Counted from the stretch's first letter, positions 41,513 to 50,417 are shown. The stretch is DNA of 64,000 bases from Emergencia timonensis (GCF_900086585.1 NZ_FLKM01000009.1:2046001-2110000); one strand, 5' to 3'. Program-made: numbers and translations. The notes: generated by a model from the letters alone, not told the origin.

Positions 41513-42703
41513 ATGTATAATCAAACTATGTACGAACTGGGCAGTCAGCCTTCCATCATCCGTGAACTCTTTGCTTATGGCCTTCAGCAGGCAAAAGTGG
41601 TAGGGGCAGAAAACGTTTTCGACTATACGCTGGGAAACCCAAGCATTCCGGCGCCAGCGAAAGTAAATCAGTCGATCAAAGATATTTTATCAGACACTGA
41701 TTCCATTGCAATTCACGGATATTCTATGGCAGGCGGTTTTGACAGCACAAGAGAAGCGATTGCAAAGAACTTGAACGATCGTTACGGTACAGATATCAAA
41801 GCTTCTAACCTGTATATCACTTGCGGTGCCGCACCTGCTCTGATTTCCGCAATCAAAGCGCTGCTGGCTGACGAAAACTCAGAAATCATGGTAGTCGCTC
41901 CATTCTTCCCTGAATATCGTCCATTCATCACCAAGAACGGCGGCAATTTAGTAGTCGTGCCTGCAGACAAGGAACAGTTCCAGATTGACCTGACGAAGGT
42001 AGAATCTTTGATCACAGAGAATACTCAGGCGATCATCATCAACTCTCCAAACAACCCGTCTGGTGTCGTCTACACAGAAGAGACGCTGAAAGCCCTTGCA
42101 GATATCCTTACAAAGAAGGGTGAAGAATATGGACACCCAATTTATATCATCGCTGACGAACCTTATCGTGAACTGGTGTATGGGGACGTAAAGGTCACTT
42201 TTATCCCAACCGTTTACAAGAATACGATTGTCTGCTATTCCTGGTCAAAGAGCCTGTCACTGCCTGGCGAACGTATCGGCTATGTCTGTGTCCCTGATCA
42301 GTGTGACCATGCAAAAGAAATCTATGACGGCGTGTCCGGCGCTGCCCGTGCTAACGGCCACGTCTGCGCACCTACTTTGATGCAGATGGTAATTGAACGC
42401 TGTGTCGGCGAAATGCCTGACCTGAAAGCATATGATGAGAACCGTACGCTGCTCTATGATGAGCTGACAAAGATGGGCTACAAATGTGCAAAACCTGACG
42501 GCGCCTTCTACCTATTCGTTGAGGTTCCTAACGGAGACGGCATGGCATTCTGCCAGAAGGCTAAAGAAGACCACAACCTGTTAGTGGTACCAGGCGAAGG
42601 CTTTGACTGTCCGGGATACATGCGTCTTTCCTACTGTGTATCCAACGCGATGATCAAAAGAAGCTTGCCTGCATTCCAGAAAATGTACGAGGCTTATAAA
42701 TAA
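41513..42703 (+). CDS. class I/II PLP-dependent aminotransferase
   Basis: 396 residues, fold type I, aspartate-aminotransferase-like. Landmarks include NSPNNPSGVVY, DEPYREL and the PLP lysine in SWSKSLSLPGERIGY, and the C-terminal arginine in MRLSYCVS. It moves an amino group between an amino acid and a 2-oxo acid; the exact substrate is not visible. TAGGAGGAATTTATT precedes the ATG. Probably regulated by the divergent LysR. It ends at a bidirectional terminator. Confidence 0.93.
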   Translation: MYNQTMYELGSQPSIIRELFAYGLQQAKVVGAENVFDYTLGNPSIPAPAKVNQSIKDILSDTDSIAIHGYSMAGGFDSTREAIAKNLNDRYGTDIKASNLYITCGAAPALISAIKALLADENSEIMVVAPFFPEYRPFITKNGGNLVVVPADKEQFQIDLTKVESLITENTQAIIINSPNNPSGVVYTEETLKALADILTKKGEEYGHPIYIIADEPYRELVYGDVKVTFIPTVYKNTIVCYSWSKSLSLPGERIGYVCVPDQCDHAKEIYDGVSGAARANGHVCAPTLMQMVIERCVGEMPDLKAYDENRTLLYDELTKMGYKCAKPDGAFYLFVEVPNGDGMAFCQKAKEDHNLLVVPGEGFDCPGYMRLSYCVSNAMIKRSLPAFQKMYEAYK

Positions 42704-42744
42704 AAAAATGCAGGCCGTTGGATGTCCATCGGCCTGCGTCTTTT
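42703..42744. terminator. bidirectional terminator
   Basis: Stem GCAGGCCG / CGGCCTGC (42710-42717 and 42730-42737) with a T run on each side, between the converging aminotransferase and coat protein genes. Confidence 0.85.
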
Positions 42745-42755
42745 CATCTTGTAAT

Positions 42756-43004
42756 TTATTGTTGCGTGCTAAATTTCATCTTTGCTGCATCGATTTTTTG
42801 CTGTTCGACCTGCTCAGTTGGGTACCAGCCCTTTGCTGCCATTGTGCTGTAGATGTTATCCTGCATGCATAATGCTTCGTTTAAGGCACCGTTAAAAGCC
42901 TGGTGCACATTTGCTGTCGAAGATTCGATTGTTCCATGCATGAATAAGTCACAAACGCCCTTTTCCAGCAAAAGGATATCTTCCATTACATTCTTGTCAT
43001 TCAT
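42756..43004 (-). CDS. CotF-like spore coat protein
   Basis: 82 residues of the coat F family, mostly helical (DILLLEKGVCDLFMHGTIES, AFNGALNEALCMQDNIYSTMAAKGWY). The C-terminal KGWYPTEQVEQQKIDAAKMKF is characteristic. GAGGAGGAATTTAAA precedes the ATG. Likely structural in the spore coat and transcribed late in sporulation, but no sporulation sigma promoter was identified. It forms a pair with the next short gene. Confidence 0.88.
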   Translation of the reverse strand: MNDKNVMEDILLLEKGVCDLFMHGTIESSTANVHQAFNGALNEALCMQDNIYSTMAAKGWYPTEQVEQQKIDAAKMKFSTQQ

Positions 43005-43025
43005 TTTAAATTCCTCCTCATGCTA

Positions 43026-43199
43026 TTAAAGTAAGCCATAAAAATTTTGAAAAATCTGCTGATGCTTTTGCGCCATCTGCTGTACACAAGCCTTTAGTTC
43101 TGCGTCCTGCAATTGATTAGCAGCTTCCTGACACTTGGTCTGAAAAAATTGTTCATGGCCTAGTGCGTCTGTCACGTATAATAATTCTTTTGATGTCAT
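43026..43199 (-). CDS. 57-residue CotF-like companion protein
   Basis: Encodes a 57-residue helical protein (MTSKELLYVTDALGHEQFFQ at the start, ending QNFYGLL) with GGAGGCAGAATT in front of the ATG. The pattern of Leu, Gln and Ala resembles the N-terminal half of coat F-type or rubrerythrin-like helices. It lies 21 bases upstream of the CotF-like gene on the same strand. I take it as a second coat-associated protein. Too short for a confident family match. Confidence 0.8.
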   Translation of the reverse strand: MTSKELLYVTDALGHEQFFQTKCQEAANQLQDAELKACVQQMAQKHQQIFQNFYGLL

Positions 43200-43279
43200 A
43201 ATTCTGCCTCCCTATTTTTAAATTACAAACATAGTTTGAGGCGATTTGCCACCTTATATACCTGGTAAAGATTCAGACT

Positions 43280-44665
43280 TTATTTCATGTTTTTTAAAAA
43301 TGCTTTATAACCTCGCACGGCTTCATAGATATCCGCTTTGCTGGACACCTCCATCGGTGCGTGCATACACAAAATAGCCAGACCGCTGTCGATGACTTCC
43401 ATGCCGTAATTTGCCATGATCCAGGCGATCGTTCCGCCGCCGCCGGCATCGACTTTGCCCAGCTCTGCCGTCTGGAACATGACGCCTGCGTCGTCCATGA
43501 CCTTTCGAATCTGAGCCATATATTCCGCATTGGCGTCGCTGGAGCTTCCCTTTCCACCTGAACCGGTGTACTTGTTGAACACCAGGCCCTTGCCGAAAAA
43601 GGCAGAGTTCTTCTTCTCGAAAACATCTGCGTAGAGCGGATCATAGGCTGCACTGACATCGGAGGACAACATCTTGGAGTCCTGCAGACAGCGGCGCAGG
43701 GAAATATCCGAAGTGTAGCCGCAGAGCTGGAGGACTTCCGCGGTGGCGTTCTCAAAGAAACGGGACTGCATGCCGCTGGCGCCGTAGCTGCCGATTTCCT
43801 CTTTGTCCACCAAGATGCAGCAGGAGGTTCTCTTTGGCGTCGCTTCCATTTCCAAAATCGCCATCAAAGAGGTGAAAGCGCAGATGCGGTCGTCCTGCCC
43901 ATAGGCGAGAATCATGCTGCGGTCAAACCCCAGATCCCGCGCCTTCCCTACGGGCACGATCTCCAGTTCCGCCGACAGAAAATCATCCTCTGTCATATGA
44001 TACTTCTCTTCCAGCAGCTTCAGCATATTGGCCTTGACAGCGTCTTTTTCCTCGTCCGCAAGGGGAACACTGCCGATGAGCAGGTCCAGGTTCTCGCCTT
44101 CAATAACGACCCCCGCCTTCTTTTCCATCTGTTTCTTTGACAGATGAACCAAGATATCTGTAATGGTGAATACCGGATCCTTGTCGTCCTCTCCGATGTT
44201 GACCACTTCTCTGCTTCCGTCCTTCTTGACGATGACGCCGTGAATGGCCAGAGGAATAGTCACCCACTGATACTTTTTGATGCCGCCGTAATAGTGGGTA
44301 TCCAGATAGGCAAGACCATCTTTTTCGTAAAGCGGATTCTGCTTGATGTCGATACGCGGGGAATCGATATGCGCACCCAGAATATTCATGCCATGTTCCA
44401 GAGGTTCTTCTCCAATATGGTAAAGGGCCAGCGTCTTCTCATTGTAGACCGCGTAGACTTTGTCGCCAGGGTTCAGCCTTTTGCCCTCTGCGGCAAAATC
44501 TTTCAGGTGCCTGTACCCGGCTTCTTCCGCCATCTTGATGGAGAGCCGCACACATTCACGCTCTGTTTTGCCGATGTCGATGCAGCCTTTATAGCGCTCT
44601 GTTACCGTCTCCATCTCTTGCAGTTGTTTCTCTTCGTAAATTTCCCATAAGCTTTTTTCGTTCAT
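43280..44665 (-). CDS. M18-family aminopeptidase
   Basis: 461 residues, aspartyl-type zinc aminopeptidase (M18). Metal ligands are in GAHIDSPR, DVSAAYDP, DKEEIGSYGASG and the C-terminal MHAPMEVSSKADI, with QDDRICAFTSL near the middle. It removes N-terminal residues from peptides in the cytosol, fitting a peptide-using anaerobe. It is transcribed after the symporter gene with a 66-base gap that contains a TACAAT-like -10, so it may have its own promoter. Confidence 0.94.
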   Translation of the reverse strand: MNEKSLWEIYEEKQLQEMETVTERYKGCIDIGKTERECVRLSIKMAEEAGYRHLKDFAAEGKRLNPGDKVYAVYNEKTLALYHIGEEPLEHGMNILGAHIDSPRIDIKQNPLYEKDGLAYLDTHYYGGIKKYQWVTIPLAIHGVIVKKDGSREVVNIGEDDKDPVFTITDILVHLSKKQMEKKAGVVIEGENLDLLIGSVPLADEEKDAVKANMLKLLEEKYHMTEDDFLSAELEIVPVGKARDLGFDRSMILAYGQDDRICAFTSLMAILEMEATPKRTSCCILVDKEEIGSYGASGMQSRFFENATAEVLQLCGYTSDISLRRCLQDSKMLSSDVSAAYDPLYADVFEKKNSAFFGKGLVFNKYTGSGGKGSSSDANAEYMAQIRKVMDDAGVMFQTAELGKVDAGGGGTIAWIMANYGMEVIDSGLAILCMHAPMEVSSKADIYEAVRGYKAFLKNMK

Positions 44666-44731
44666 ATTGATATCAAGTTCCTTTCCAAGTCTGATATCTA
44701 TATTGTACCACTTTTTTGGTAAAAAAAGCGT

Positions 44732-46201
44732 TTAGTTTGTTTTTTCTTTTCGTATCAGCCTTTGATAATTTTCGAATCCACGGGTAATCTCTGCATCAGG
44801 TCCGCCAGTCATTTTGCTGACGACGAACAAAGCGATGGTGCTGGCAATCCAACCTGGGAATACCTCAAACAGATAATTTGACAGTCCTGAATAAAACCAG
44901 ATGATGACGACAATCATGCCGACAAAGATACTGGCTACAGCGCCCTTATAATTGATTTTGTTCCCATAGAGGCTTGCGATTACTGTCGGGCCGAAGGAAG
45001 CGCCCAGGCCGGAAGCCGCAAACATGGCGATGGTGTGCACGCTGCCGCCGTTAAAGGCCAGATAATAAGCCAGCAGAGCGATGGCGATCATAGCGATTTT
45101 TTCTATTTTGACCACTTTGCGGTCGTCTTCTATGTGCATATACCGCTTTATGACGCTGCCGCCAAGGGACGCTGTCGCTACGATCAGATAAGCGCAGACG
45201 GAGGACAGAATCGCTGCCATGACTGCCGCAGCCATCAGCGCAAAGATCGCGTTGTTAAAATACTTTTCCGATAGAACCAGGAAAACCTGTTCCGGATCTT
45301 CGATATCCGGGATGATCGCTCTGCCTGCAAGACCGATCATGGATGCGCCGCCCAGCGCTGCACAGCCCCAGATTGTGGCAATCAATGCGGAATCTTTGAT
45401 TTCTTCCGGATCCCTGATTGCCATGAGTCCGGTCAGTGCGTGAACCATGCCCGGATACATGAAGCCGATGCCTAATCCGCCAGAAACCAAGACAATGATC
45501 TCTACGATATCCGTTTTGCCAGATAAAAATTGAAACAACTGCGGATCCTGCTGCACTACATTTTGCGCAATTTCACCAAAACCGCCATAACTGAAAATGG
45601 CATAGAGAGGCACCAGCAGCAGGGCGATGAACATCAGGGAACCCTGGATCAGATTGCTCCAGCTCACCGCCATGTAGCCGCCGAGAAAGGTGTAGAATGC
45701 CACGATGACAAGCCCCACGGTGACTGCAATGGTAAAGTCCACGCCGAATGCCGCCTGTATCAGTTTGCCGCAGCCGATCAGTTCCCCCGATGAATTGATG
45801 ATCATCAAAACGACGATAGATAGTCCTGAAATCAGTCCGACGATGCCCTTTTTGTCTCCTGTCCGCTTTTCAAAATACTCGACCACCGAGACCGTATCAT
45901 AGGTCTCCGTAGCGATACGCAGCCGTTTTGCCAAAATAATCCAGTTGAACAGAGAGCCGCCCATCCAGCCGATCAAGGTCCAGACGACGCCAAAGCCGTA
46001 GGTAAATGCCAGTCCCGGCATAGCCAGAAGCATCCATCCGCTAGTCGATGAGGACTGGGTCGAAATCCCGGCGATCCACTTATTGTTGCTTCTTGCCGCC
46101 AGGTTATATTCAGAATAAGACTTCGCCTTCTTTGAGGTGTACACACCGATGCCAAGCAAGACGGCAAAGTATAAGATCAATACGATAATTCTTGTAGCCA
46201 T
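44732..46201 (-). CDS. sodium:solute symporter (SSS family)
   Basis: 489 residues, about 13 membrane helices, PutP-like core (AARSNNKWIAGISTQSSSTSGWML, LAMPGLAFTYGFG, SLGGSVIKRYM). It couples Na+ entry to uptake of an organic solute such as an amino acid or pyrimidine/ureide. GAGGTTCTT precedes the ATG. It is directly downstream of a 28-residue membrane peptide gene (46211-46297) and a creatininase-family gene, and is probably co-regulated with them. The substrate is unknown. Confidence 0.93.
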   Translation of the reverse strand: MATRIIVLILYFAVLLGIGVYTSKKAKSYSEYNLAARSNNKWIAGISTQSSSTSGWMLLAMPGLAFTYGFGVVWTLIGWMGGSLFNWIILAKRLRIATETYDTVSVVEYFEKRTGDKKGIVGLISGLSIVVLMIINSSGELIGCGKLIQAAFGVDFTIAVTVGLVIVAFYTFLGGYMAVSWSNLIQGSLMFIALLLVPLYAIFSYGGFGEIAQNVVQQDPQLFQFLSGKTDIVEIIVLVSGGLGIGFMYPGMVHALTGLMAIRDPEEIKDSALIATIWGCAALGGASMIGLAGRAIIPDIEDPEQVFLVLSEKYFNNAIFALMAAAVMAAILSSVCAYLIVATASLGGSVIKRYMHIEDDRKVVKIEKIAMIAIALLAYYLAFNGGSVHTIAMFAASGLGASFGPTVIASLYGNKINYKGAVASIFVGMIVVIIWFYSGLSNYLFEVFPGWIASTIALFVVSKMTGGPDAEITRGFENYQRLIRKEKTN

Positions 46202-46210
46202 AAGAACCTC

Positions 46211-46297
46211 CTATCTTTTCAAAAAGTTCAGCAGCGCAATTAGAAAACCGCCCCAGAGGGGAGCAGTAAAAATAACGATTGTAAATCCTCCTGGCAT
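46211..46297 (-). CDS. 28-residue membrane peptide of the symporter operon
   Basis: MPGGFTIVIFTAPLWGGFLI then ALLNFLKR, one membrane helix. The ATG follows GGAGGGAACATC. The gene fits exactly between creatininase (16 bases upstream) and the symporter (9 bases downstream), with the symporter's ribosome binding site right after its stop. Small one-helix companions are known for some sodium symporters (for example MetS with NSS transporters). A similar role here is inference; the sequence is not recognised. Confidence 0.75.
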   Translation of the reverse strand: MPGGFTIVIFTAPLWGGFLIALLNFLKR

Positions 46298-46313
46298 GAT
46301 GTTCCCTCCAATC

Positions 46314-47075
46314 TTACTTGCATTCATCTCTTACGATGGGGATTAACGTTTTCAGCAGTTCCTTCCAGATTCGCTCTCCTTTTTCCTTCGTCGCCAAAGT
46401 GGCTTTCCAGAGGCTGCCGCTCTTTGTGGTGAATCTGTCTTCTATTGGCAGTACATCGTAGAAGGTGCATTGCTTTGGTCCATCGTCTACGGCTCTGTCC
46501 ATCATCACCAGTTCCGGTGCAATGTGCAGCAAAATGGCCGTCTCGAACATGGCGGCGTGTTCTACGCCCCAGCCTGGAAATCCGTCGGGATAGAGAAATT
46601 CCATGGTTTCCTCGTCAAAGCTGTCAAAGGGCGTCTCCATAATCAATACTTTGATGTCACTGCGCGTACCACGTTCCGTCGCTCTGAAAGCCGCCTCGTA
46701 GAGAAAGTTGGAATTTTCCATATGCCAATTAAACAAGACGACCTTCTTGAAACCGTGTCGGATAAACTCCCTGATCAGCTCCTCTACCTGGTGGATGAAG
46801 GTGATTCCTCCAATCGATGTCGTACCGACGAAGCCCTGTCCGCCCCCGCTCTGCGGTCTGGAATTGGTTCCGTAAGCCACTGGCGGTGCCACCAGCATAT
46901 CAGTTTTTTCGGCGATAGCAAGGCATAGTTCTGTCGGGATCAGGAAATCTGTAGCCAGCGGCAGATGATATCCGTGCTGCTCCACAGCCCCCACAGGAAT
47001 CATGATGCCAAAACCGCCTTCCACAGCTTCCTGCACCTCCGGCCAGGTCAGTTCCCACATTTTTTTCGTTCTCAT
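46314..47075 (-). CDS. creatininase-family amidohydrolase
   Basis: 253 residues. The metal motif VEQHGYHLPLATD (E32, H34, D43), NWHMENSN near 115 and the HAAMFETA helix near 177 match the creatininase / FAPy deformylase superfamily, which opens cyclic amides or cleaves amides with two metals. The neighbours, an SSS symporter and a PucR-type regulator, suggest degradation of an imported cyclic nitrogen compound. Whether it is creatinine or something else cannot be told. Confidence 0.92.
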   Translation of the reverse strand: MRTKKMWELTWPEVQEAVEGGFGIMIPVGAVEQHGYHLPLATDFLIPTELCLAIAEKTDMLVAPPVAYGTNSRPQSGGGQGFVGTTSIGGITFIHQVEELIREFIRHGFKKVVLFNWHMENSNFLYEAAFRATERGTRSDIKVLIMETPFDSFDEETMEFLYPDGFPGWGVEHAAMFETAILLHIAPELVMMDRAVDDGPKQCTFYDVLPIEDRFTTKSGSLWKATLATKEKGERIWKELLKTLIPIVRDECK

Positions 47076-47127
47076 CAGTTTACTCCTTTCCAGTTTTTCT
47101 ATTGAGATTATTTTAGCACCGACTGAT

Positions 47128-47174
47128 TTCTAAAATATTCTAAATTCCACATGTAAAATTAGAAAAATTAGAAA
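47128..47174. promoter_or_regulatory. repeated TTCTAAA / TTAGAAA motifs upstream of creatininase
   Basis: TTCTAAA at 47128 and 47138 (one helical turn apart), then TTAGAAA at 47159 and 47168. The group lies just upstream of a TAAAAT -10 on the minus strand (47111-47117 region) and downstream of the PucR gene terminator. A likely operator, probably for the PucR regulator. Confidence 0.5.
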
Positions 47175-47178
47175 TTAA

Positions 47179-47218
47179 AAAAATCACCGGCTTGCGTTCA
47201 ATCGGTGATTTTTTTTAA
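47179..47218. terminator. terminator after the PucR gene
   Basis: Stem AAATCACCG / CGGTGATTT with a 13-base loop and T runs both ways, 6-45 bases after the PucR stop. Confidence 0.85.
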
Positions 47219-47223
47219 TCAGC

Positions 47224-48375
47224 TTATGCTGCCTTCAGTTTTTGCAATATCGCATCGTGCAAAATCCAATTGCTGTAGACTGCAGTCCGTGCGTCTGCAT
47301 AAAATTCATTAGCATTTTTGTACTTTAGGAGATCGTGAATTTTATTCATCCGATACCGTACCGTGGTCTCGTGGATGAATAACTTCTGGCACACGGCGGC
47401 GTAATCACCGCCAGATACAATAAAAAGTTCCAAAACCCGAACCAGGTCCAGCTTGTTTTCGCCATCATACTGCAAAATCGGTTCATAAAATCTACGCCAG
47501 AATAATTCCAGTAAAGGATCGTTTTTCATCTCTAAGAGCAATGCGAAAGTCCCCAAATCATCATAACCACAAATAGGTTTTTCTGAAAATCTGCCGAAGG
47601 CCTCTGCATAGATGCTCTCCAGAATTGCCGTCTTTACACATTCCAGATTGGTGTGGCAGCGGCTGATGCCTACATGATAAGAGACAAAGGAGTGTTTCAC
47701 TTTGGCAATAAACCCTTTTTTCTTTCTGTCAATTGCAGCTTTGTCGTCGGATGAGGCGACATAGAGAAGTCCGCTAAAGAGCGGCAGCAAAAGGTCGCTT
47801 TGATCGATTTTGAAAATATTACGTGATATCACTTCTTCTGTCGAAAGGTAAACCGCCTGCATGTTTTCTGCCAGATCAGGGATGATATCCAAAATATGCT
47901 TGCGAATGATCTCTTCGCTCAGATTACTGCTGAGAATCCGCTGAAGATTTGCGACGTGAACCTGCGCAATCTCGTCTTTCAAAATAAGGTCGATAATGCT
48001 GTAATTCAGCGCAGTAAAACCATAGTCATCATCGATTGCGATGATCGGTATGTGATAAAGGTCAGCTCTGCGCAGAACTTCCTCATCAAGAAAAGGAAGT
48101 ACCTCTTTATGTGTAATCAGCCCGCTGCCCTTCGTCCTGCGCATAAACTCAATTTCCTCATACAGCTTTTCCTTATGCCCCTGGAACACATAGAGTTTCG
48201 ACACGTAAAGATCTCCCGGCCTGACCACTTCATAACAGTAGTCTGGATGATCGAGAAAAGGTTTTTCAATTGTTGCAATTCTGCGCACTGTCTTATTCAG
48301 CCCTCTGCTGCCCGCTGCTACTACTGCGTCCGCTAATTTGTTTATGTGCAGAATATCGTTCACTGTAACTGCCAT
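47224..48375 (-). CDS. PucR-family transcriptional regulator
   Basis: 383 residues. The N-terminal purine-catabolism (PucR) domain (TVNDILHINKLADAVVAAGSRGLNKTVRRIATIE) and the C-terminal helix-turn-helix (GGDYAAVCQKLFIHETTVRYRMNKI) are both present. Such regulators control purine or allantoin use. Start at 48375 has GGAGG six bases upstream; two earlier ATGs are less well placed. It lies upstream of the creatininase-symporter operon on the same strand, and probably controls it. Confidence 0.93.
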   Translation of the reverse strand: MAVTVNDILHINKLADAVVAAGSRGLNKTVRRIATIEKPFLDHPDYCYEVVRPGDLYVSKLYVFQGHKEKLYEEIEFMRRTKGSGLITHKEVLPFLDEEVLRRADLYHIPIIAIDDDYGFTALNYSIIDLILKDEIAQVHVANLQRILSSNLSEEIIRKHILDIIPDLAENMQAVYLSTEEVISRNIFKIDQSDLLLPLFSGLLYVASSDDKAAIDRKKKGFIAKVKHSFVSYHVGISRCHTNLECVKTAILESIYAEAFGRFSEKPICGYDDLGTFALLLEMKNDPLLELFWRRFYEPILQYDGENKLDLVRVLELFIVSGGDYAAVCQKLFIHETTVRYRMNKIHDLLKYKNANEFYADARTAVYSNWILHDAILQKLKAA

Positions 48376-48508
48376 CATCATCCTCCATTTTCTTTGTCTG
48401 CTATTGAAATATTTTCTTGCCAACAATTCTACACTAAGTTCAGAATTTTGCAAATATATTCACCTTTTACATACCAAAAATTGGAGTAGTGCTGTATATT
48501 GAATCCGT

Positions 48509-48606
48509 TGATATAATAGTAGTGTCCTCCTAGTTATAGATAACGAGGACATGTGTGTGTATGGACACCCGATCTTTCACTGTATTCGGGTGTCCTTTTA
48601 TTTTTT
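48509..48606 (+). ncRNA. possible stand-alone small RNA with two hairpins
   Basis: The extended -10 TGATATAAT (48509-48517) is followed at 48523 by the hairpin TGTCCTC / GAGGACA (48523-48529 and 48545-48551, with GTTA/TAAC inside) and then a 10-bp terminator stem GGACACCCGA / TCGGGTGTCC (48563-48594) with T-rich tail. GTGTCC at the 5' end could also pair with GGACAC in the terminator. No gene follows on this strand for 2 kb. About 85 nt, with a possible alternative fold. Confidence 0.45.
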
Positions 48607-48953
48607 GCAGTGATCAAGATGTGAAAGAGAATACAGGCTTTGAACAGGATCTTATGTTGGCAGAAAATATATTGGAGTAAAGGCAAGACTATATAATTCA
48701 GCCGGCGTAATAAAAAAAGAAACCGGTCAATAATACGGCAGACGGCTAAACAGACAAGGGTTTAAGGCAACATGTACGAAAAGGGACGAAAACATGGTGC
48801 AGCAGCTGGCTGGAGGACAAACCCGAGTGCTCATCTACTTCACTGTGGAGGAAGCGATGGGCTGCGGCCACAACAAGCGGAAAGGGGTAGCCTTTTGGCA
48901 GAGAGAACGAAAAGAAAACAGACAAAAGGATATCCCTTTCCATTACTTGCTGA
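48607..48953. other. unassigned stretch with a GC-richer coding-like relic
   Basis: The first 120 bases show nothing definite. From about 48730 to 48930 the base composition is GC-richer than the flanks, and a plus-strand frame reads protein-like (MVQQLAGGQTRVLIYFTVEE, then AMGCGHNKRKGVAFW) before running antisense into the GntR gene. It has no ribosome binding site and no clear end of its own. It may be the remnant of a mobile element. No family is recognised. Confidence 0.4.
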
Positions 48954-50417
48954 CTAGTACTTCTCTGGAACCCGAATATAAGCTACATTACGAAACTTAT
49001 ATTTTTCTACCATATGCTTCTTCATACGACTCAAATTGTAACGGTAACAATCTGCTATGCCATCCGCAAAGGAATCTGCATTACCTTCCCTTAACTGCTG
49101 AAGTGCAAGAATGACTTGCTTGTTGAGATGTGAAAGTGTATGTTTTTTGGACTGATAATAAGCAAAATGGTGCCCCCATTCAAGAAGATGATTGGTTTCA
49201 GATAAGATAACATATAAAGGTTCTAGCGTGGTATGTTTCATTATGGCTTCCAAAATATCTGCCAAATAAACAGAGTCAGAAGAAGTAAATCTATCTGCCA
49301 ACTCGTCCAGTTCTTCACTAGTAAACTGTGGGGCTGCAGCTAAAGCGGCCGGGCGAATAATTAGCACCATTAGCTGCAGAGCGTGAAGGTAACGCAGTGA
49401 TTTTTCTACATATCCGGAATTAAGAGCCAACTGATGAAGTTTCGTACTATCGGGTTCTATAACGATAGTGCCTTTACCGTTTAATGTCTTTACGAAACCT
49501 CTTTGTTCGAGTTCTGACAAAGCCTTTCTGACCGTGGATATAGAGACATCATATTGGCTGGCCAATTGCTTCTCATATGGAAGAAACATTCCAACAGAAT
49601 ACTCTCCAAGACCGATTTTTAGATTCAGGTCATCAACAATCTTTGAATAACAATAATCCTGACCACGCATGGGATTCCACGAAAACTTCAAACCAGTTTG
49701 TGAGGGACATTTTGGGGTGATCTCTGACAGGTAATTTATCGTATTCTCAATGAAATCCGTAAGTTTCTGATACATATTTGAGAGCAGTTTGTACTTTATG
49801 AGTGGATCATCGCCTTTTAAAATATCTGGAATGACATTTGCTACAGATACAGCTTCCTGTAAAGAATGCTTAGAGAAATAGGGGCACTCTTCTGTAAAGA
49901 ATGTAAGTTTATTATAAAGGCCGAACGTAGAATAGAGTTCGCTGAATAGGGAATTACCACCTATTCTCAATATATCATATCCTAATTTAGAGGGAGGACG
50001 CCATCCACCAGCGGCAGGTCCTAAACGCAATGCTTTCACAGCCTGTTTATAGTGAGGCAGTACCTCCACATCACACCCCTGCAATGCAAAAACCAAAAGG
50101 GAAGGAAGTATTAGAGCAAAAGTTTGATATACCTGTAAGATCCCTTCTTTTCGTTTCAAAATCTCAAAAACTGTGTTTGAGGAATTACAAATATCTTTTG
50201 TTGAAACAACAATCGGTGCAAGGCGAGGCTGAATATCAATCAATCCTTCCTCCCTCAAAGCGTCAAAAACGCGGTTAATCGTATATCTGCTTACATGGAA
50301 TTGTTCGCAATACATCCTTGAGGATGGCAAGGCATTTCCATGAGGTATCTGCCCATCCAAAATGCTCTGTTTAATTTCGTTATATACAAACGAAAATTTT
50401 GTTTCTTGTGGTTTCAT
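48954..50417 (-). CDS. GntR-type regulator with two DNA-binding domains
   Basis: 487 residues. The first GntR wHTH is at about 8-72 (YNEIKQSILDGQIPHGNALP, SRYTINRVFDALREEGLI) and a second full one at about 266-335 (GMFLPYEKQLASQYDVSIST, VRKALSELEQRGFVKTLNGKG). Both are followed by ligand-domain-like alpha-helical regions, suggesting internal duplication. It is divergent from the hybrid kinase at 50665; repeated TTGTCAGCATG motifs are in the intergenic region. It likely represses the kinase gene. The gene is AT-richer than its left neighbour. Confidence 0.87.
   Translation of the reverse strand: MKPQETKFSFVYNEIKQSILDGQIPHGNALPSSRMYCEQFHVSRYTINRVFDALREEGLIDIQPRLAPIVVSTKDICNSSNTVFEILKRKEGILQVYQTFALILPSLLVFALQGCDVEVLPHYKQAVKALRLGPAAGGWRPPSKLGYDILRIGGNSLFSELYSTFGLYNKLTFFTEECPYFSKHSLQEAVSVANVIPDILKGDDPLIKYKLLSNMYQKLTDFIENTINYLSEITPKCPSQTGLKFSWNPMRGQDYCYSKIVDDLNLKIGLGEYSVGMFLPYEKQLASQYDVSISTVRKALSELEQRGFVKTLNGKGTIVIEPDSTKLHQLALNSGYVEKSLRYLHALQLMVLIIRPAALAAAPQFTSEELDELADRFTSSDSVYLADILEAIMKHTTLEPLYVILSETNHLLEWGHHFAYYQSKKHTLSHLNKQVILALQQLREGNADSFADGIADCYRYNLSRMKKHMVEKYKFRNVAYIRVPEKY

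Noticed and set aside
48772..48957. 61-aa plus-strand ORF and its minus-strand counterpart
   Set aside because: No ribosome site and no end consistent with a gene; kept only as a relic with low confidence.
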